Below, in pieces: positions 27,417 to 35,522 of a stretch of DNA of 64,000 bases. The notes under the pieces were generated by a model. That model was not told where the DNA came from. It was given only the letters and a program-made list of their open reading frames with translations, and searched no databases. The DNA comes from Sphingobacteriales bacterium 39-19 (lineage in GTDB: Bacteria > Bacteroidota > Bacteroidia > Chitinophagales > Chitinophagaceae): the NCBI GenBank assembly GCA_001898465.1, contig MKTX01000013.1:21583-85582 (forward strand), written 5' to 3'. The translations under genes and the position numbers were made by a program. The stretch's first letter is position 1, and every line of letters begins with the position of its first letter.

Positions 27417-27449
27417 AAAAAAAAAGGGGCTATGATAGAAATCATTGCC
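27417..27449 (-). terminator. Second (distal) lysC terminator, duplicated copy
   Basis: On the minus strand a hairpin of 9 of 10 paired positions with a TTCT loop (27449-27426) is followed by C and a run of eight T (27424-27417). It is a near-copy of the hairpin at 27619-27651, including about 30 bases of its upstream flank. Confidence 0.7.
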
Positions 27450-27480
27450 CGTTTTAAAATCCAATATCCTATGAAAAACC
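27425..27480. repeat. Terminator-plus-flank repeat, copy 1
   Basis: Together with 27627-27680 this forms a direct repeat 202 bases apart. The 20-base segment CAATATCCTATGAAAAACCA is identical in both, and the hairpin differs at a few positions, some of them in unpaired or compensating places. Confidence 0.8.
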
Positions 27481-27618
27481 ATACATAAGACTACAATAGC
27501 TTTATAATAGTTGCTTCTGTTGTAAAATTTATTGTGAAAAAAATGCTAAAGAGAATACCGATGATAAGCAGCAAAAATACCGTAAGCATCTAAGGCTTAT
27601 AAATGCCGGGTGGGGGGC

Positions 27619-27651
27619 AAAAAAAAGGGGCCGTGATAGAAATCTCAGCCC
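27619..27651 (-). terminator. lysC terminator, proximal copy
   Basis: On the minus strand a hairpin with arms 27651-27642 and 27637-27628 is followed by C and eight T (27626-27619). It lies 80 bases after the lysC stop codon. The bases between 27352 and 27730 contain only these duplicated hairpins. Confidence 0.75.
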
Positions 27652-27680
27652 GTTTTAATCCAATATCCTATGAAAAACCA
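27627..27680. repeat. Terminator-plus-flank repeat, copy 2
   Basis: Direct repeat partner of 27425-27480. A short plus-strand frame starting at its ATG (27670) has 17 codons, but the other copy stops after 5, so coding is unlikely. Confidence 0.75.
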
Positions 27681-27730
27681 AATTAAAAACGGCTGGGGTC
27701 TATCGTTTATTGTATCAACCTAAAAATAAT

Positions 27731-29047
27731 TTAAAAAAATAAGCTGCTATGCAAAGCCCGTAAGGCCTGTACTTTGTAAGCCTGGGGTATTAATAATGAT
27801 ATATTATGGCTGCTTCCGCCATAACTTATCATACGAACGGGTACCGTGGAAGTAGCCTGGAACACCCGGCTCAATATATTTTCGGTAATATTGATTTCAT
27901 TTCCCACAATAGAAACTATCGTTTGGTCCCGGTCAATTTTTACCCGGCCATAGGTTTCCAGTTCACTTACAATCTCTTTTAAGAAACTATCATTATCAAT
28001 GGTAACAGATACGGCCACTTCAGATGTGGTGATCATATCGATAGAAGTACGGTATTTTTCAAAAACCTCAAACACTTTTCTTAAAAAACCATAGGCGAGC
28101 AGCATACGGCTACTAATAATTTTTATGGCGGTAATATTATCTTTTGCAGCAATTGCCTTTGCCCCTTCGCTACCGGCATCGGCCGTAATAAGGGTACCCT
28201 TTGCTAAAGGCTCCATCGTATTGAGCAGTTTCACGGCTACATTATGTGCCTGTGCCGGCCAGATAGATGCCGGGTGTAATATTTTTGCACCGAAATAAGC
28301 CAGTTCTGCCGCTTCATTAAAACTCAACTGCTCTACGGGTTTTGTGTTTTCTACAATGCGGGGGTCATTATTATGCATCCCGTCAATATCTGTCCAGATT
28401 TCGCAAACCGATGCCTGCAAAACGGCTGCCATTAAAGAAGCGCTATAATCACTTCCACCCCTTTTTAAATTGTCCACTTCTCCCCTTGCATTTCTTGTAA
28501 TATACCCCTGTGTAACAAATACATTCATATCGGGGTACTGATCCAGCAGTTGATTTAATTTTAATTTGATGGTAGCCAATTGGGGTTCATCAAACTTATC
28601 GAGCATCATAAACTCAAGAGCAGGTAATAGTTTATGTGCAATTTGGTTTTCTTCTAAATACAGGCTAAAGAGTTTGGTACTGAGTAGTTCTCCCTGCGCC
28701 AGGATATCTTTATGAAGCGCTTCGCTGAATGAAATGCGTAAAATAATCTCTAAAAATTCAAAATGTTCTTCTACCTGTTTACGGGCCTTTTCTATAAAAC
28801 CAGGCTTTTCCATTAGCTCATCAATAAATTGATAATAATGATCCTGGAGTTCTTTAATACGGGTTAAAGCCAGTTGCCGGTTATTATTAGATATCAGGTT
28901 ACTGATTGAAACGAGTGCATTGGTAGTGCCACTTAAAGCAGACAGCACTACAATTTTCTTCTCATTATCTGCCATTACTAAATTGGCCACTTGTTTCATA
29001 CGCTCCGGCTTGCCCACACTGGTGCCGCCAAATTTCATCACTTTCAT
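27731..29047 (-). CDS. lysC: Aspartate kinase
   Basis: Phosphorylates L-aspartate, the first step toward lysine, threonine and methionine. The 438-residue monofunctional enzyme starts with the signature MKVMKFGGTSVGKPERM. It has the substrate-binding FVTQGYITRNARGEVDNLKRGGSDYSA region and WTDIDGMHNNDPR. Tandem ACT domains from about residue 300 (KIISSRMLLAYGFLRKVFEVF; ISIVGNEINITENIL) indicate allosteric feedback control by an end-product amino acid. There is no homoserine dehydrogenase fusion. It is monocistronic, ending at duplicated terminators. lysA, later in the same pathway, is also in this window but unlinked. Confidence 0.95.
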   Translation of the reverse strand: MKVMKFGGTSVGKPERMKQVANLVMADNEKKIVVLSALSGTTNALVSISNLISNNNRQLALTRIKELQDHYYQFIDELMEKPGFIEKARKQVEEHFEFLEIILRISFSEALHKDILAQGELLSTKLFSLYLEENQIAHKLLPALEFMMLDKFDEPQLATIKLKLNQLLDQYPDMNVFVTQGYITRNARGEVDNLKRGGSDYSASLMAAVLQASVCEIWTDIDGMHNNDPRIVENTKPVEQLSFNEAAELAYFGAKILHPASIWPAQAHNVAVKLLNTMEPLAKGTLITADAGSEGAKAIAAKDNITAIKIISSRMLLAYGFLRKVFEVFEKYRTSIDMITTSEVAVSVTIDNDSFLKEIVSELETYGRVKIDRDQTIVSIVGNEINITENILSRVFQATSTVPVRMISYGGSSHNISLLIPQAYKVQALRALHSSLFF

Positions 29048-29067
29048 ATCCTGTTTTTTGGGGAATG

Positions 29068-29075
29068 CAAAAGTA
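29068..29075 (-). promoter_or_regulatory. lysC promoter, -7 element TACTTTTG
   Basis: On the minus strand TACTTTTG matches TAnnTTTG and lies 20 bases upstream of the lysC ATG. No TTG is seen at the -33 position. The short leader leaves no room for an attenuator. Confidence 0.5.
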
Positions 29076-29120
29076 GATAATTCCCTGATAGGAGGTATGG
29101 CTTATTGAAATACAAAAAAG

Positions 29121-30209
29121 TTAAATAGGTGCAGGAATTTCTAATGAAAATTTTTCGGCCAGTTGGGTTAAATCATCCACTACTGCTTTCAACAAGGGAA
29201 TCCCTGCCCGGCTTCGATGTGCTTCCATCAGCCTTTCGGGTTCCCCGGGTACGATCACTTCTTTATGGCCGGTAGTAGTTTTTGCCTCTTTAAATCGTTT
29301 GATCCATTGATCCATATCTTTTTTAAATTCATTTGCAGCCCGAAAAGCATCAATACGCATGGCTCCCAGGAAGTGGCCGATCCCTTTGCCTGGCATATTT
29401 TGAGGCATGGCAATATAAGCCGGGAAGGGAGGAACCCAGGGGCCATAATTGGCGCCGCTTAAAATAGCAGAAAAAATATCTACGATACTACCCAGCATAT
29501 AACCCTTATGGCTACCATGCACTTTATCGCCCCCCAATGGCAATAAGGCGCCCCCTTCTTTTAATGCACTGGCATTTTGTGTAGGTTTTCCATTTTCATC
29601 CTGCAACCATCCCGATGGGCTATCTTCCTGTAAACGTTGCAGTATTTCAAGTTTTCCGTTAGAGGCAGTAGTGGTTGCAAAGTCGGCAACAAAGGGAGGA
29701 TAATTGCCGGCCGGTATAGCTACGGCAATGGGGTTTGTACCCAGGAGACGTTCATTTGCATACGTGGGTGCTACTAAAGCCGAGGCATTGGTCATGGCGA
29801 TACCGATCATATCTTTTTCTACTGCCATCAGGGCATGGTAGCCCGCAATGCCAAAATGATTGCTATTTTGTACGCTTACCCAACCGGTACCCACTGCTGC
29901 GGCTTTTTCAATGGCAACCTGCATGGCATAAGGAGCCGATACAAGTCCCAATGCCTGGTCAGCATCCAGCACAGCCGTAGATGGAGTTTGATGAAGAATA
30001 GAAAAATGAGGACTGGCATTTACTCTCTTTTTCTCCCAAAGCCTTACATAACCGATTAAACGGGCAATACCGTGGCTGTCAACCCCTCTCAAATCTGCCG
30101 ACAACAAAGTATGGGTAGCTGTTGTAGCATCGGCTTCATTACAGCCCATTTTTAAAAAAACGGAGCTGGCAAACGTATATAGTTGTTGGTAGGTATACAA
30201 ATATTCCAT
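29121..30209 (-). CDS. Ldh-family (malate/L-lactate/ureidoglycolate) dehydrogenase
   Basis: The 362-residue NAD(P)-dependent oxidoreductase belongs to the Rossmann-free Ldh_2 family, which reduces 2-oxo acids or oxidises 2-hydroxy acids. Visible family blocks are DLRGVDSHGIARL, VQNSNHFGIAGYHAL, the nucleotide-site stretch LLGTNPIAVAIPAG, PFVADFATTTASNGKLE and GSHKGYMLG. Exact substrate specificity (malate, lactate, ureidoglycolate, 2,3-diketogulonate) cannot be told. ATG 30209 is chosen over an upstream TTG at 30215. The -7-like TATCTTTG at 30220-30213 is almost on top of this ATG, so the mRNA may be leaderless or start elsewhere. Confidence 0.87.
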   Translation of the reverse strand: MEYLYTYQQLYTFASSVFLKMGCNEADATTATHTLLSADLRGVDSHGIARLIGYVRLWEKKRVNASPHFSILHQTPSTAVLDADQALGLVSAPYAMQVAIEKAAAVGTGWVSVQNSNHFGIAGYHALMAVEKDMIGIAMTNASALVAPTYANERLLGTNPIAVAIPAGNYPPFVADFATTTASNGKLEILQRLQEDSPSGWLQDENGKPTQNASALKEGGALLPLGGDKVHGSHKGYMLGSIVDIFSAILSGANYGPWVPPFPAYIAMPQNMPGKGIGHFLGAMRIDAFRAANEFKKDMDQWIKRFKEAKTTTGHKEVIVPGEPERLMEAHRSRAGIPLLKAVVDDLTQLAEKFSLEIPAPI

Positions 30210-30220
30210 AAGCAAAGATA

Positions 30221-30560
30221 ATTAAGTAAGCTTTTAATTGTTTTGCTCATACTTGTTGCTCATGAAGGGACGGTTTATTTTACCAAATCCTCTCCACCCC
30301 CAGGATGCCGGGTTATTCCCAGTAAGGAGATGCTATAATCAACAGATGCTGAAACGAAAGCTTTTTTAGGACAGGCTGGTAAACTCAATATAGACAATGT
30401 TGACTTTTATGTACAATGACATGTAAGGGTAACCAATATCCACAAATGAGTCCACGCCGAAAAAATAAAACTTTGAATAGCATCACAAAATATCCCTTGA
30501 CGCATATTTGCTTGAATACCCGGCAAACCACACAGAAAGATTATAGTAAGAGAAAAGTAT
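30221..30560. other. Intergenic stretch without a recognised gene
   Basis: About 340 bases lie between the divergent Ldh and metallopeptidase genes. A 61-codon open frame at 30416-30601 is Lys/Thr/Arg-rich with no family features and overlaps the promoter of the next gene. I see no RNA gene or repeat. Confidence 0.5.
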
Positions 30561-30568
30561 TATTTTTG
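30561..30568 (+). promoter_or_regulatory. Promoter of the metallopeptidase gene, -7 element TATTTTTG
   Basis: TATTTTTG matches TAnnTTTG and lies 63 bases before the ATG at 30632. The -33 element is weak. Confidence 0.4.
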
Positions 30569-30631
30569 AAAACAGGTTACAGGAGAAACCTTTTGATTTA
30601 AAAGCTTCATCACATTTAAATTATTTAATTT

Positions 30632-31480
30632 ATGCTTTGGCAAGGAAGAAGAGAAAGTGACAATGTAGAAGACCGCAGGGGTAGTGGCGGACAAATAGCC
30701 ATTGGCGGTGGTATCATTGGCGTTATTTTTTTATTGGTGAATTATTTCTTAACCGGTGACCCGGCTGCCTTGCAACAATTACCCCAGGCAGGAGCGCCCC
30801 AGGAAACAAGATCTTTATCCCCGGCAGAAAAAGCAAGAGAAGATAACCGGGCTTCCTTTGTAAAAGTGGTGTTGGCAGATACGGAAGATGTGTGGTCAAA
30901 AATATTTTCGGAGCACAATGAAAAATACCAGCCGCCTACCCTTATCCTGTTTAGCGGGGCTACACAAAGCGCCTGTGGCACGGCCAGTTCGGCCAGTGGC
31001 CCTTTTTACTGCCCGGGTGATAATGACCTGTATATTGACCTTGCCTTTGCAGATGAATTACAACAGCGTTTTGGGGCAAAAGGTGATTTTGCCATGGCTT
31101 ATGTTGTTGCCCATGAAGTGGGGCATCATATTCAATTCCTAATGGGTACTACTCAAAAAATGGATCAAATAAGAAGACGGGTAGATGAAGTTACTTATAA
31201 CAAATACAGTGTGGCTTTGGAACTACAGGCTGATTTTTATGCAGGCGTGTGGGCCCACTACGATCAAAAAATGAAAAACGTAATACAGCCCCAGGATATA
31301 GAACAGGCTTTACAGGCAGCATCTGCCGTGGGAGATGATAATATACAGGAAAGAACACAGGGGTATGTAGTGCCCGAAGGTTTTACGCATGGTACATCTG
31401 CCCAACGAATGTATTGGTTTAAGCGAGGCTATGAAACGGGTGATATAAACCAGGGGAATACTTTTGCAGGAATTAATTAA
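30632..31480 (+). CDS. YpfJ-type putative neutral zinc metallopeptidase
   Basis: The 282-residue protein of the YpfJ/KPN_02809 family has a short cytoplasmic N terminus (WQGRRESDNVEDRRG is the family start), one transmembrane helix (about residues 22-40) and an extracytoplasmic domain. The zinc motif HEVGH is at 161-165, with a downstream ELQADFYAGVW that supplies the third ligand. The GSH-like motif seen in the family is CGTASSASGPFYCPGD here. The physiological substrate is not known. It converges on the VWA gene with 22 bases between. Confidence 0.9.
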   Translation: MLWQGRRESDNVEDRRGSGGQIAIGGGIIGVIFLLVNYFLTGDPAALQQLPQAGAPQETRSLSPAEKAREDNRASFVKVVLADTEDVWSKIFSEHNEKYQPPTLILFSGATQSACGTASSASGPFYCPGDNDLYIDLAFADELQQRFGAKGDFAMAYVVAHEVGHHIQFLMGTTQKMDQIRRRVDEVTYNKYSVALELQADFYAGVWAHYDQKMKNVIQPQDIEQALQAASAVGDDNIQERTQGYVVPEGFTHGTSAQRMYWFKRGYETGDINQGNTFAGIN

Positions 31481-31502
31481 ATAAGGGCTGATGCAGTTTC
31501 AA

Positions 31503-33272
31503 TCAATTTGCAGCTTTTCTTCTTCCTTTTTTACGGGCCGGTAACTTATCACTGTAAATCATTTCAGCATTTAAAACCTGCTTTACAAACTGTTGTTGTA
31601 AGAAATCACTTTCATTGGCAGATGATTGGGCGATTGCTTTGATAAGAGGCCAATTGGCCTGATGAATATAAACAGAATTTCGAAGTGTAAGGCCAAACAT
31701 GGCAACCGCAGAGGCAAATTTTAATTCTTTATCTATATCATCAATCGGCTTATAATTATCGATAGCCGTATAACGCAGCATATGGCTAAGGGTATCATTC
31801 CCGCAATTATACTTTAGTTTTATGCTGGCAATAATATTCCCGGTATTCAATTTAGCCGTATCGGCCGGTAATATTTCAAATATAGCCAGTGTACTATTTC
31901 CACTGCCAATATCGCCTCCCTCCAGTTCACTTTTATCATCGGCAATGGCATCCCGGCGGTTATCAAAACCAATTAACCGGTATTCTTTTACGGCAGCCGG
32001 GTTAAATTCTAACTGCATGCTTACATCATCAGCTACGCCATACATGGTTTGGGTAAGTTCTTTTACCAATACTTTCTGCGCTTCATTAATATCATCCAGG
32101 TAAGCATAATTTCCATTTCCTTTTTTGGCTAATGCCTGCAATTTTGAATCTTTAAAATTTCCCATGCCCACTCCCAGGCAAGTTAAATACACACCCGATT
32201 GTTTCTTTTTTGTAATAAGTTCTTCCAAATCTTTTTCTGAAGTTTCTCCTACATTAAAATCACCATCGGTTGCCAAAATAACCCTATTGGTTCCCCCCTC
32301 TATAAATGTTTTCTCAGCCACTGTATAAGCAGCCCGTATGGCTGATTCTCCCGGAGTATCACCGGAAGCTTCCAGTTCTTCAATGGATTGTATGATCTTT
32401 TCTTTATCAGCGCCCGAAGTAGGATCCAGCCAGATACCCACCGAGCCTCCATAAATTACAATGGACACTTTATCGACGGGGCGTAAATTTTTTACAAATA
32501 ATTGAAAAGCTGCTTTTAGTAAGGGCAGGCGATTGGGCATATCCATACTACCGGATACATCAATTAAAAAAACAAAATTGCCGGGGGCTGTCTTACCCAG
32601 ATCCAGTTTTTTGGCACTCACATTTACAAATAACAAATTCTTATTCGCATTCCAGGGGCATGAGCTAAGCTGGCTTTCTATTCTAAACACATTGCCAGGG
32701 GCCGGCTCCTTATACTGCAGGTTGAAATAATTTATGAGTTCTTCTACACGAACGGCATCTACCGGTACTTTACTTTTCATATTCAGGAAGCGGCGAACAT
32801 TACTATACGATGCTTTATTTACATTTAATGAAAAAGATGTATTGGGATAATCTTTTACCAGTACATTTTCATTTTCTGCCAGTTGAAAATAAGTTTCATT
32901 ATCAAAATGGGCATATAAACGGCCATCTCTTTTTTTATTTTCGGTAAGCGACGATAGTTTAGGAGCCGACTTATTGTTGCCGGCAGCCGAGGGTTTCATT
33001 TGCAAGGCCACTGGCCGCATGGCATTTACTACTATTTTTTCTGTATTGAACCCATCCCGGCTTAACGTAACCGTATCGGTAATATGGGTAATTGGAAATC
33101 CAAAACTCCCGGATGCATCGGTGATATAAAATATCCTGGCCGAATGAAGAAAGATTTTAGTATTGGGCAAAAGGTTCCCTTTATTATCTTTCACTTCACC
33201 ACGCAGGTAATACTGGCCATACACAAGCTGGGCCATGCACATAAAAAAAAGGTATAGTAGAAACTTATTCAA
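31503..33272 (-). CDS. Exported von Willebrand factor A protein (YfbK-like) with carboxypeptidase-regulatory-like domain
   Basis: The 589 residues carry a signal peptide (ends VYGQ) and a beta-sandwich of the CarboxypepD_reg-like type at about 22-95 (LRGEVKDNKGNLLPNTKIFL). A YfbK-type N-terminal region (VDAVRVEELINYFNLQY) follows, then a VWA domain with an intact MIDAS (DVSGSM, about 236) and LATDGDFNVG. A C-terminal DUF3520-like part (LRYTAIDNYKPIDDID) and a basic tail KGRRKAAN complete it. VWA domains bind metal and partner proteins; the ligand is unknown. It is the last gene of the operon that starts at 36992, 45 bases after hpt. Confidence 0.87.
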   Translation of the reverse strand: MNKFLLYLFFMCMAQLVYGQYYLRGEVKDNKGNLLPNTKIFLHSARIFYITDASGSFGFPITHITDTVTLSRDGFNTEKIVVNAMRPVALQMKPSAAGNNKSAPKLSSLTENKKRDGRLYAHFDNETYFQLAENENVLVKDYPNTSFSLNVNKASYSNVRRFLNMKSKVPVDAVRVEELINYFNLQYKEPAPGNVFRIESQLSSCPWNANKNLLFVNVSAKKLDLGKTAPGNFVFLIDVSGSMDMPNRLPLLKAAFQLFVKNLRPVDKVSIVIYGGSVGIWLDPTSGADKEKIIQSIEELEASGDTPGESAIRAAYTVAEKTFIEGGTNRVILATDGDFNVGETSEKDLEELITKKKQSGVYLTCLGVGMGNFKDSKLQALAKKGNGNYAYLDDINEAQKVLVKELTQTMYGVADDVSMQLEFNPAAVKEYRLIGFDNRRDAIADDKSELEGGDIGSGNSTLAIFEILPADTAKLNTGNIIASIKLKYNCGNDTLSHMLRYTAIDNYKPIDDIDKELKFASAVAMFGLTLRNSVYIHQANWPLIKAIAQSSANESDFLQQQFVKQVLNAEMIYSDKLPARKKGRRKAAN

Positions 33273-33317
33273 CTAAAGTAAATTTTTGGCGGAAACTTAG
33301 GGTAGTACCACCTGCCC

Positions 33318-33854
33318 TTATTCAACGAGCTGGTAAATCTCTTTTAGATTTCTTGCCAGCCCGTCAAAGTCTAATCCATAACCCAGTAAAAATTTATTAG
33401 GTACATTAAATCCTAAATAATCAATACGAATGTCATGAACAAGCGCTTCTGGTTTATGCAATAAAGCTGCAATTTTTAAAGATGCCGGTTGTTGATTGAT
33501 TAACTGAGGTAAAAATTCGTGTAAGGTTTTACCGGTATCTACAATATCTTCTAAAATAATTACGTGTTTGTCTTTTAATGATTCATCCAGGCCAATAGAG
33601 GTAACTACATTGCCAGTGCTTTTGGTTCCTTTATAAGAAGCTAATTTTATAAAATTAATTTCGGCTTCAATTTCAATAAGCTTAAACAGGTCGCTGGCAA
33701 ACATAAAAGAGCCATTTAAAATGGCAATGAACAATGGCCGCTTGCCTTTATAATCCCGGTTTATTTCATTGGCAATACGCTGTACCTGCTTTTGAATTTC
33801 CGATGCATCCAGGTAAGGGACAAAATCTTTATTGTTTACTGTAATTACAGGCAT
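33318..33854 (-). CDS. hpt: Hypoxanthine phosphoribosyltransferase
   Basis: Purine salvage enzyme that forms IMP or GMP from hypoxanthine or guanine and PRPP. The 178-residue product has the PRPP motif VIILEDIVDTGKTL (residues 98-111), the flexible loop SYKGTKSTG (about 73-81) and the C-terminal VPNKFLLGYGLDFDG, which binds the purine. Length and motifs fit the HGPRT family. It lies 20 bases after the glucosaminidase gene and is co-transcribed with genes of no obvious purine role. Confidence 0.95.
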   Translation of the reverse strand: MPVITVNNKDFVPYLDASEIQKQVQRIANEINRDYKGKRPLFIAILNGSFMFASDLFKLIEIEAEINFIKLASYKGTKSTGNVVTSIGLDESLKDKHVIILEDIVDTGKTLHEFLPQLINQQPASLKIAALLHKPEALVHDIRIDYLGFNVPNKFLLGYGLDFDGLARNLKEIYQLVE

Positions 33855-33874
33855 AGAAGTAAGTTAAATTATTT

Positions 33875-34873
33875 TTACCGAGCAGATGCGGTGGCGCTTG
33901 TAGCGATGGGTCTTAAATATATTTTTTGTCCTTTGCGTACATTCGATAGTTCGCTAAGGTTATTAAATTGTACCAGGGATTGTAATTGTACCCCAATATT
34001 CTGCGCTACATCCCGTAGAGATTCATCATGTAAAGAAATATAATAATCCCGGTTGCCCTGCCTTGCTTTTTTTTCTAAATAAATAATCTGGTCATCTTGT
34101 AAGAGGCCGTCATTTTTAAGATCATTAAACTCTAATAGTTTTGATAAAGGAATATTATTCCCTGATGCAAGCGCCAGCAGGGATGTTCCTTTGGTTGCAA
34201 AAATGGCTTTTAACCCATTGAACTTTGTTTTACTAAGCGGCTTTTGAACCACGGGGAGGGGTTCCTGGGGGGTTGTTTCTATTTTATTATCTTCATTTTG
34301 TGCTGTAACAGGTATGGCGGCATCCGCAAAAAGCATGGGGCCGGCTTGGGTCATACTATCGTATTGCTGCAAATTATATTTTTCAATATTCGCAATCAAT
34401 ATGGCAGGGTAGCGGGGGTTTGTTGCATAACCGGCGGCTTTTAATCCATATGCCCATCCTTTATAATCAGTAGGGCTCAGCGAAAACAAATTGGAATACC
34501 TGCTGCTGTTTTTTAAAAAATCGCTATGGTCTTTATAACTATCTTCTGCAGATGCATATTTACGAAAGCATTCATTGGGTGCATCGTCTGTATGCGCTAC
34601 CGATTCGCCCGTCCAGTTGCTTTTGCATTTAATACCAAAATGATTATTTGATTTTTTTACGAGGATGCTATTCCCGCATTCTGTTTCTAATAAGCCCTGG
34701 GCCAGGGTGATAGAGGCAGGAATACCGCTACGCTTCATTTCTTTTATAGCAAGCTGTTTATAAGTATCTATATATTGCAGGGGGGTAAGCGTTTGGGCTT
34801 GTACAAAGCCATTGAACATACAGCCCATTAGTGCTATACATAAAATTTTCATGAATGAATATCTTTTAATCAT
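33875..34873 (-). CDS. Exported glucosaminidase (GH73) with LysM repeats
   Basis: The 332-residue protein has a signal peptide (cleavage near FVQAQ) and an N-acetylglucosaminidase/flagellar-FlgJ-like domain at about 28-185 (IPASITLAQGLLETECGNS, the catalytic Glu region; NNHFGIKCKSNW; YATNPRYPAIL). Two LysM repeats follow at about 222-262 and 272-325, for peptidoglycan binding. The likely role is cell-wall cleavage in growth or division. Its ATG (34873) directly abuts the stop codon of the O-methyltransferase gene (34874), so translation is probably coupled. A second ATG (34852) in front of the hydrophobic core is an alternative start. Confidence 0.9.
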   Translation of the reverse strand: MIKRYSFMKILCIALMGCMFNGFVQAQTLTPLQYIDTYKQLAIKEMKRSGIPASITLAQGLLETECGNSILVKKSNNHFGIKCKSNWTGESVAHTDDAPNECFRKYASAEDSYKDHSDFLKNSSRYSNLFSLSPTDYKGWAYGLKAAGYATNPRYPAILIANIEKYNLQQYDSMTQAGPMLFADAAIPVTAQNEDNKIETTPQEPLPVVQKPLSKTKFNGLKAIFATKGTSLLALASGNNIPLSKLLEFNDLKNDGLLQDDQIIYLEKKARQGNRDYYISLHDESLRDVAQNIGVQLQSLVQFNNLSELSNVRKGQKIYLRPIATSATASAR

Positions 34874-35518
34874 TTATAATTTTCTTATCAGCATGAATCC
34901 ATCCCGCAAGGTTACAATTACCTGTTCTACCCTATCATCATTGGCCACATGACGATTAAATGCATGTATGGCAATGGCATTTTTTCCGGTAAGCGGTTCA
35001 TTTATTACCTGCCCGTGAAAAAGTACATTATCTGCAAGTATAAAACCGCCTTTTTTTAATTTTGGCAAAGTTAGCTCGTAATACTCAATATACCCCACTT
35101 TATCAGCATCAATAAATACAAGGTCCCACTGCCGGTTTTCCTGTAATAACGAAATAATATCTAATGCATTGCCTCTATGCAATTGTATTTGCTGATCCAA
35201 GCCGGCTTTTTTAAAATTTGCTTCAGAAATACGGGCATCATTTTCTCTTAATTCAATGGTATGTAACTGCCCGCCTTTTTGTAAGCCGGCTGCCAGGCAA
35301 ATGGCGCTAAACCCGGTAAAAGTACCTATTTCCAATACATACATGGGTTTTACCATGTGGCTGATCATACTTAAAAACAAGCCCTGTACATGCCCGCTTA
35401 ACATATGGGGGTTTGCATGTGTGGCAAAAGTTTCCGCTTCTATTTGTTGCAAAATAGCCGGTTGCGGAGAGGCAAAACCGGTAGCATAGCATTCTATTTT
35501 TTCATCAATAATATCCAT
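34874..35518 (-). CDS. O-methyltransferase (Methyltransf_3 / catechol-type)
   Basis: The 214-residue SAM-dependent O-methyltransferase has motif I VLEIGTFTGFSAICLA (about residues 61-76), TIELRENDAR (SAM ribose binding), and WDLVFIDADKVGYIEYYE, whose Asp residues hold the divalent metal. ILADNVLFHG follows. The small-molecule substrate is unknown; bacterial members act on catechol-like acceptors. It is the second gene of the operon: it starts 4 bases after the SSS transporter and has zero spacing to the glucosaminidase. Confidence 0.92.
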   Translation of the reverse strand: MDIIDEKIECYATGFASPQPAILQQIEAETFATHANPHMLSGHVQGLFLSMISHMVKPMYVLEIGTFTGFSAICLAAGLQKGGQLHTIELRENDARISEANFKKAGLDQQIQLHRGNALDIISLLQENRQWDLVFIDADKVGYIEYYELTLPKLKKGGFILADNVLFHGQVINEPLTGKNAIAIHAFNRHVANDDRVEQVIVTLRDGFMLIRKL

Positions 35519-35522
35519 ACAA

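Noticed and set aside
27612..27617. G-run near the lysC terminator as another switchable tract
   Set aside because: The TAATTAAATTT leader context of the lipoprotein genes is missing and no gene starts there.
27670..27723. 17-codon frame starting in the second terminator repeat
   Set aside because: The other repeat copy stops after five codons, so the frame is not conserved.
30416..30601. Lys/Thr-rich frame before the YpfJ-type gene
   Set aside because: It overlaps the candidate promoter and has no features of a protein family.
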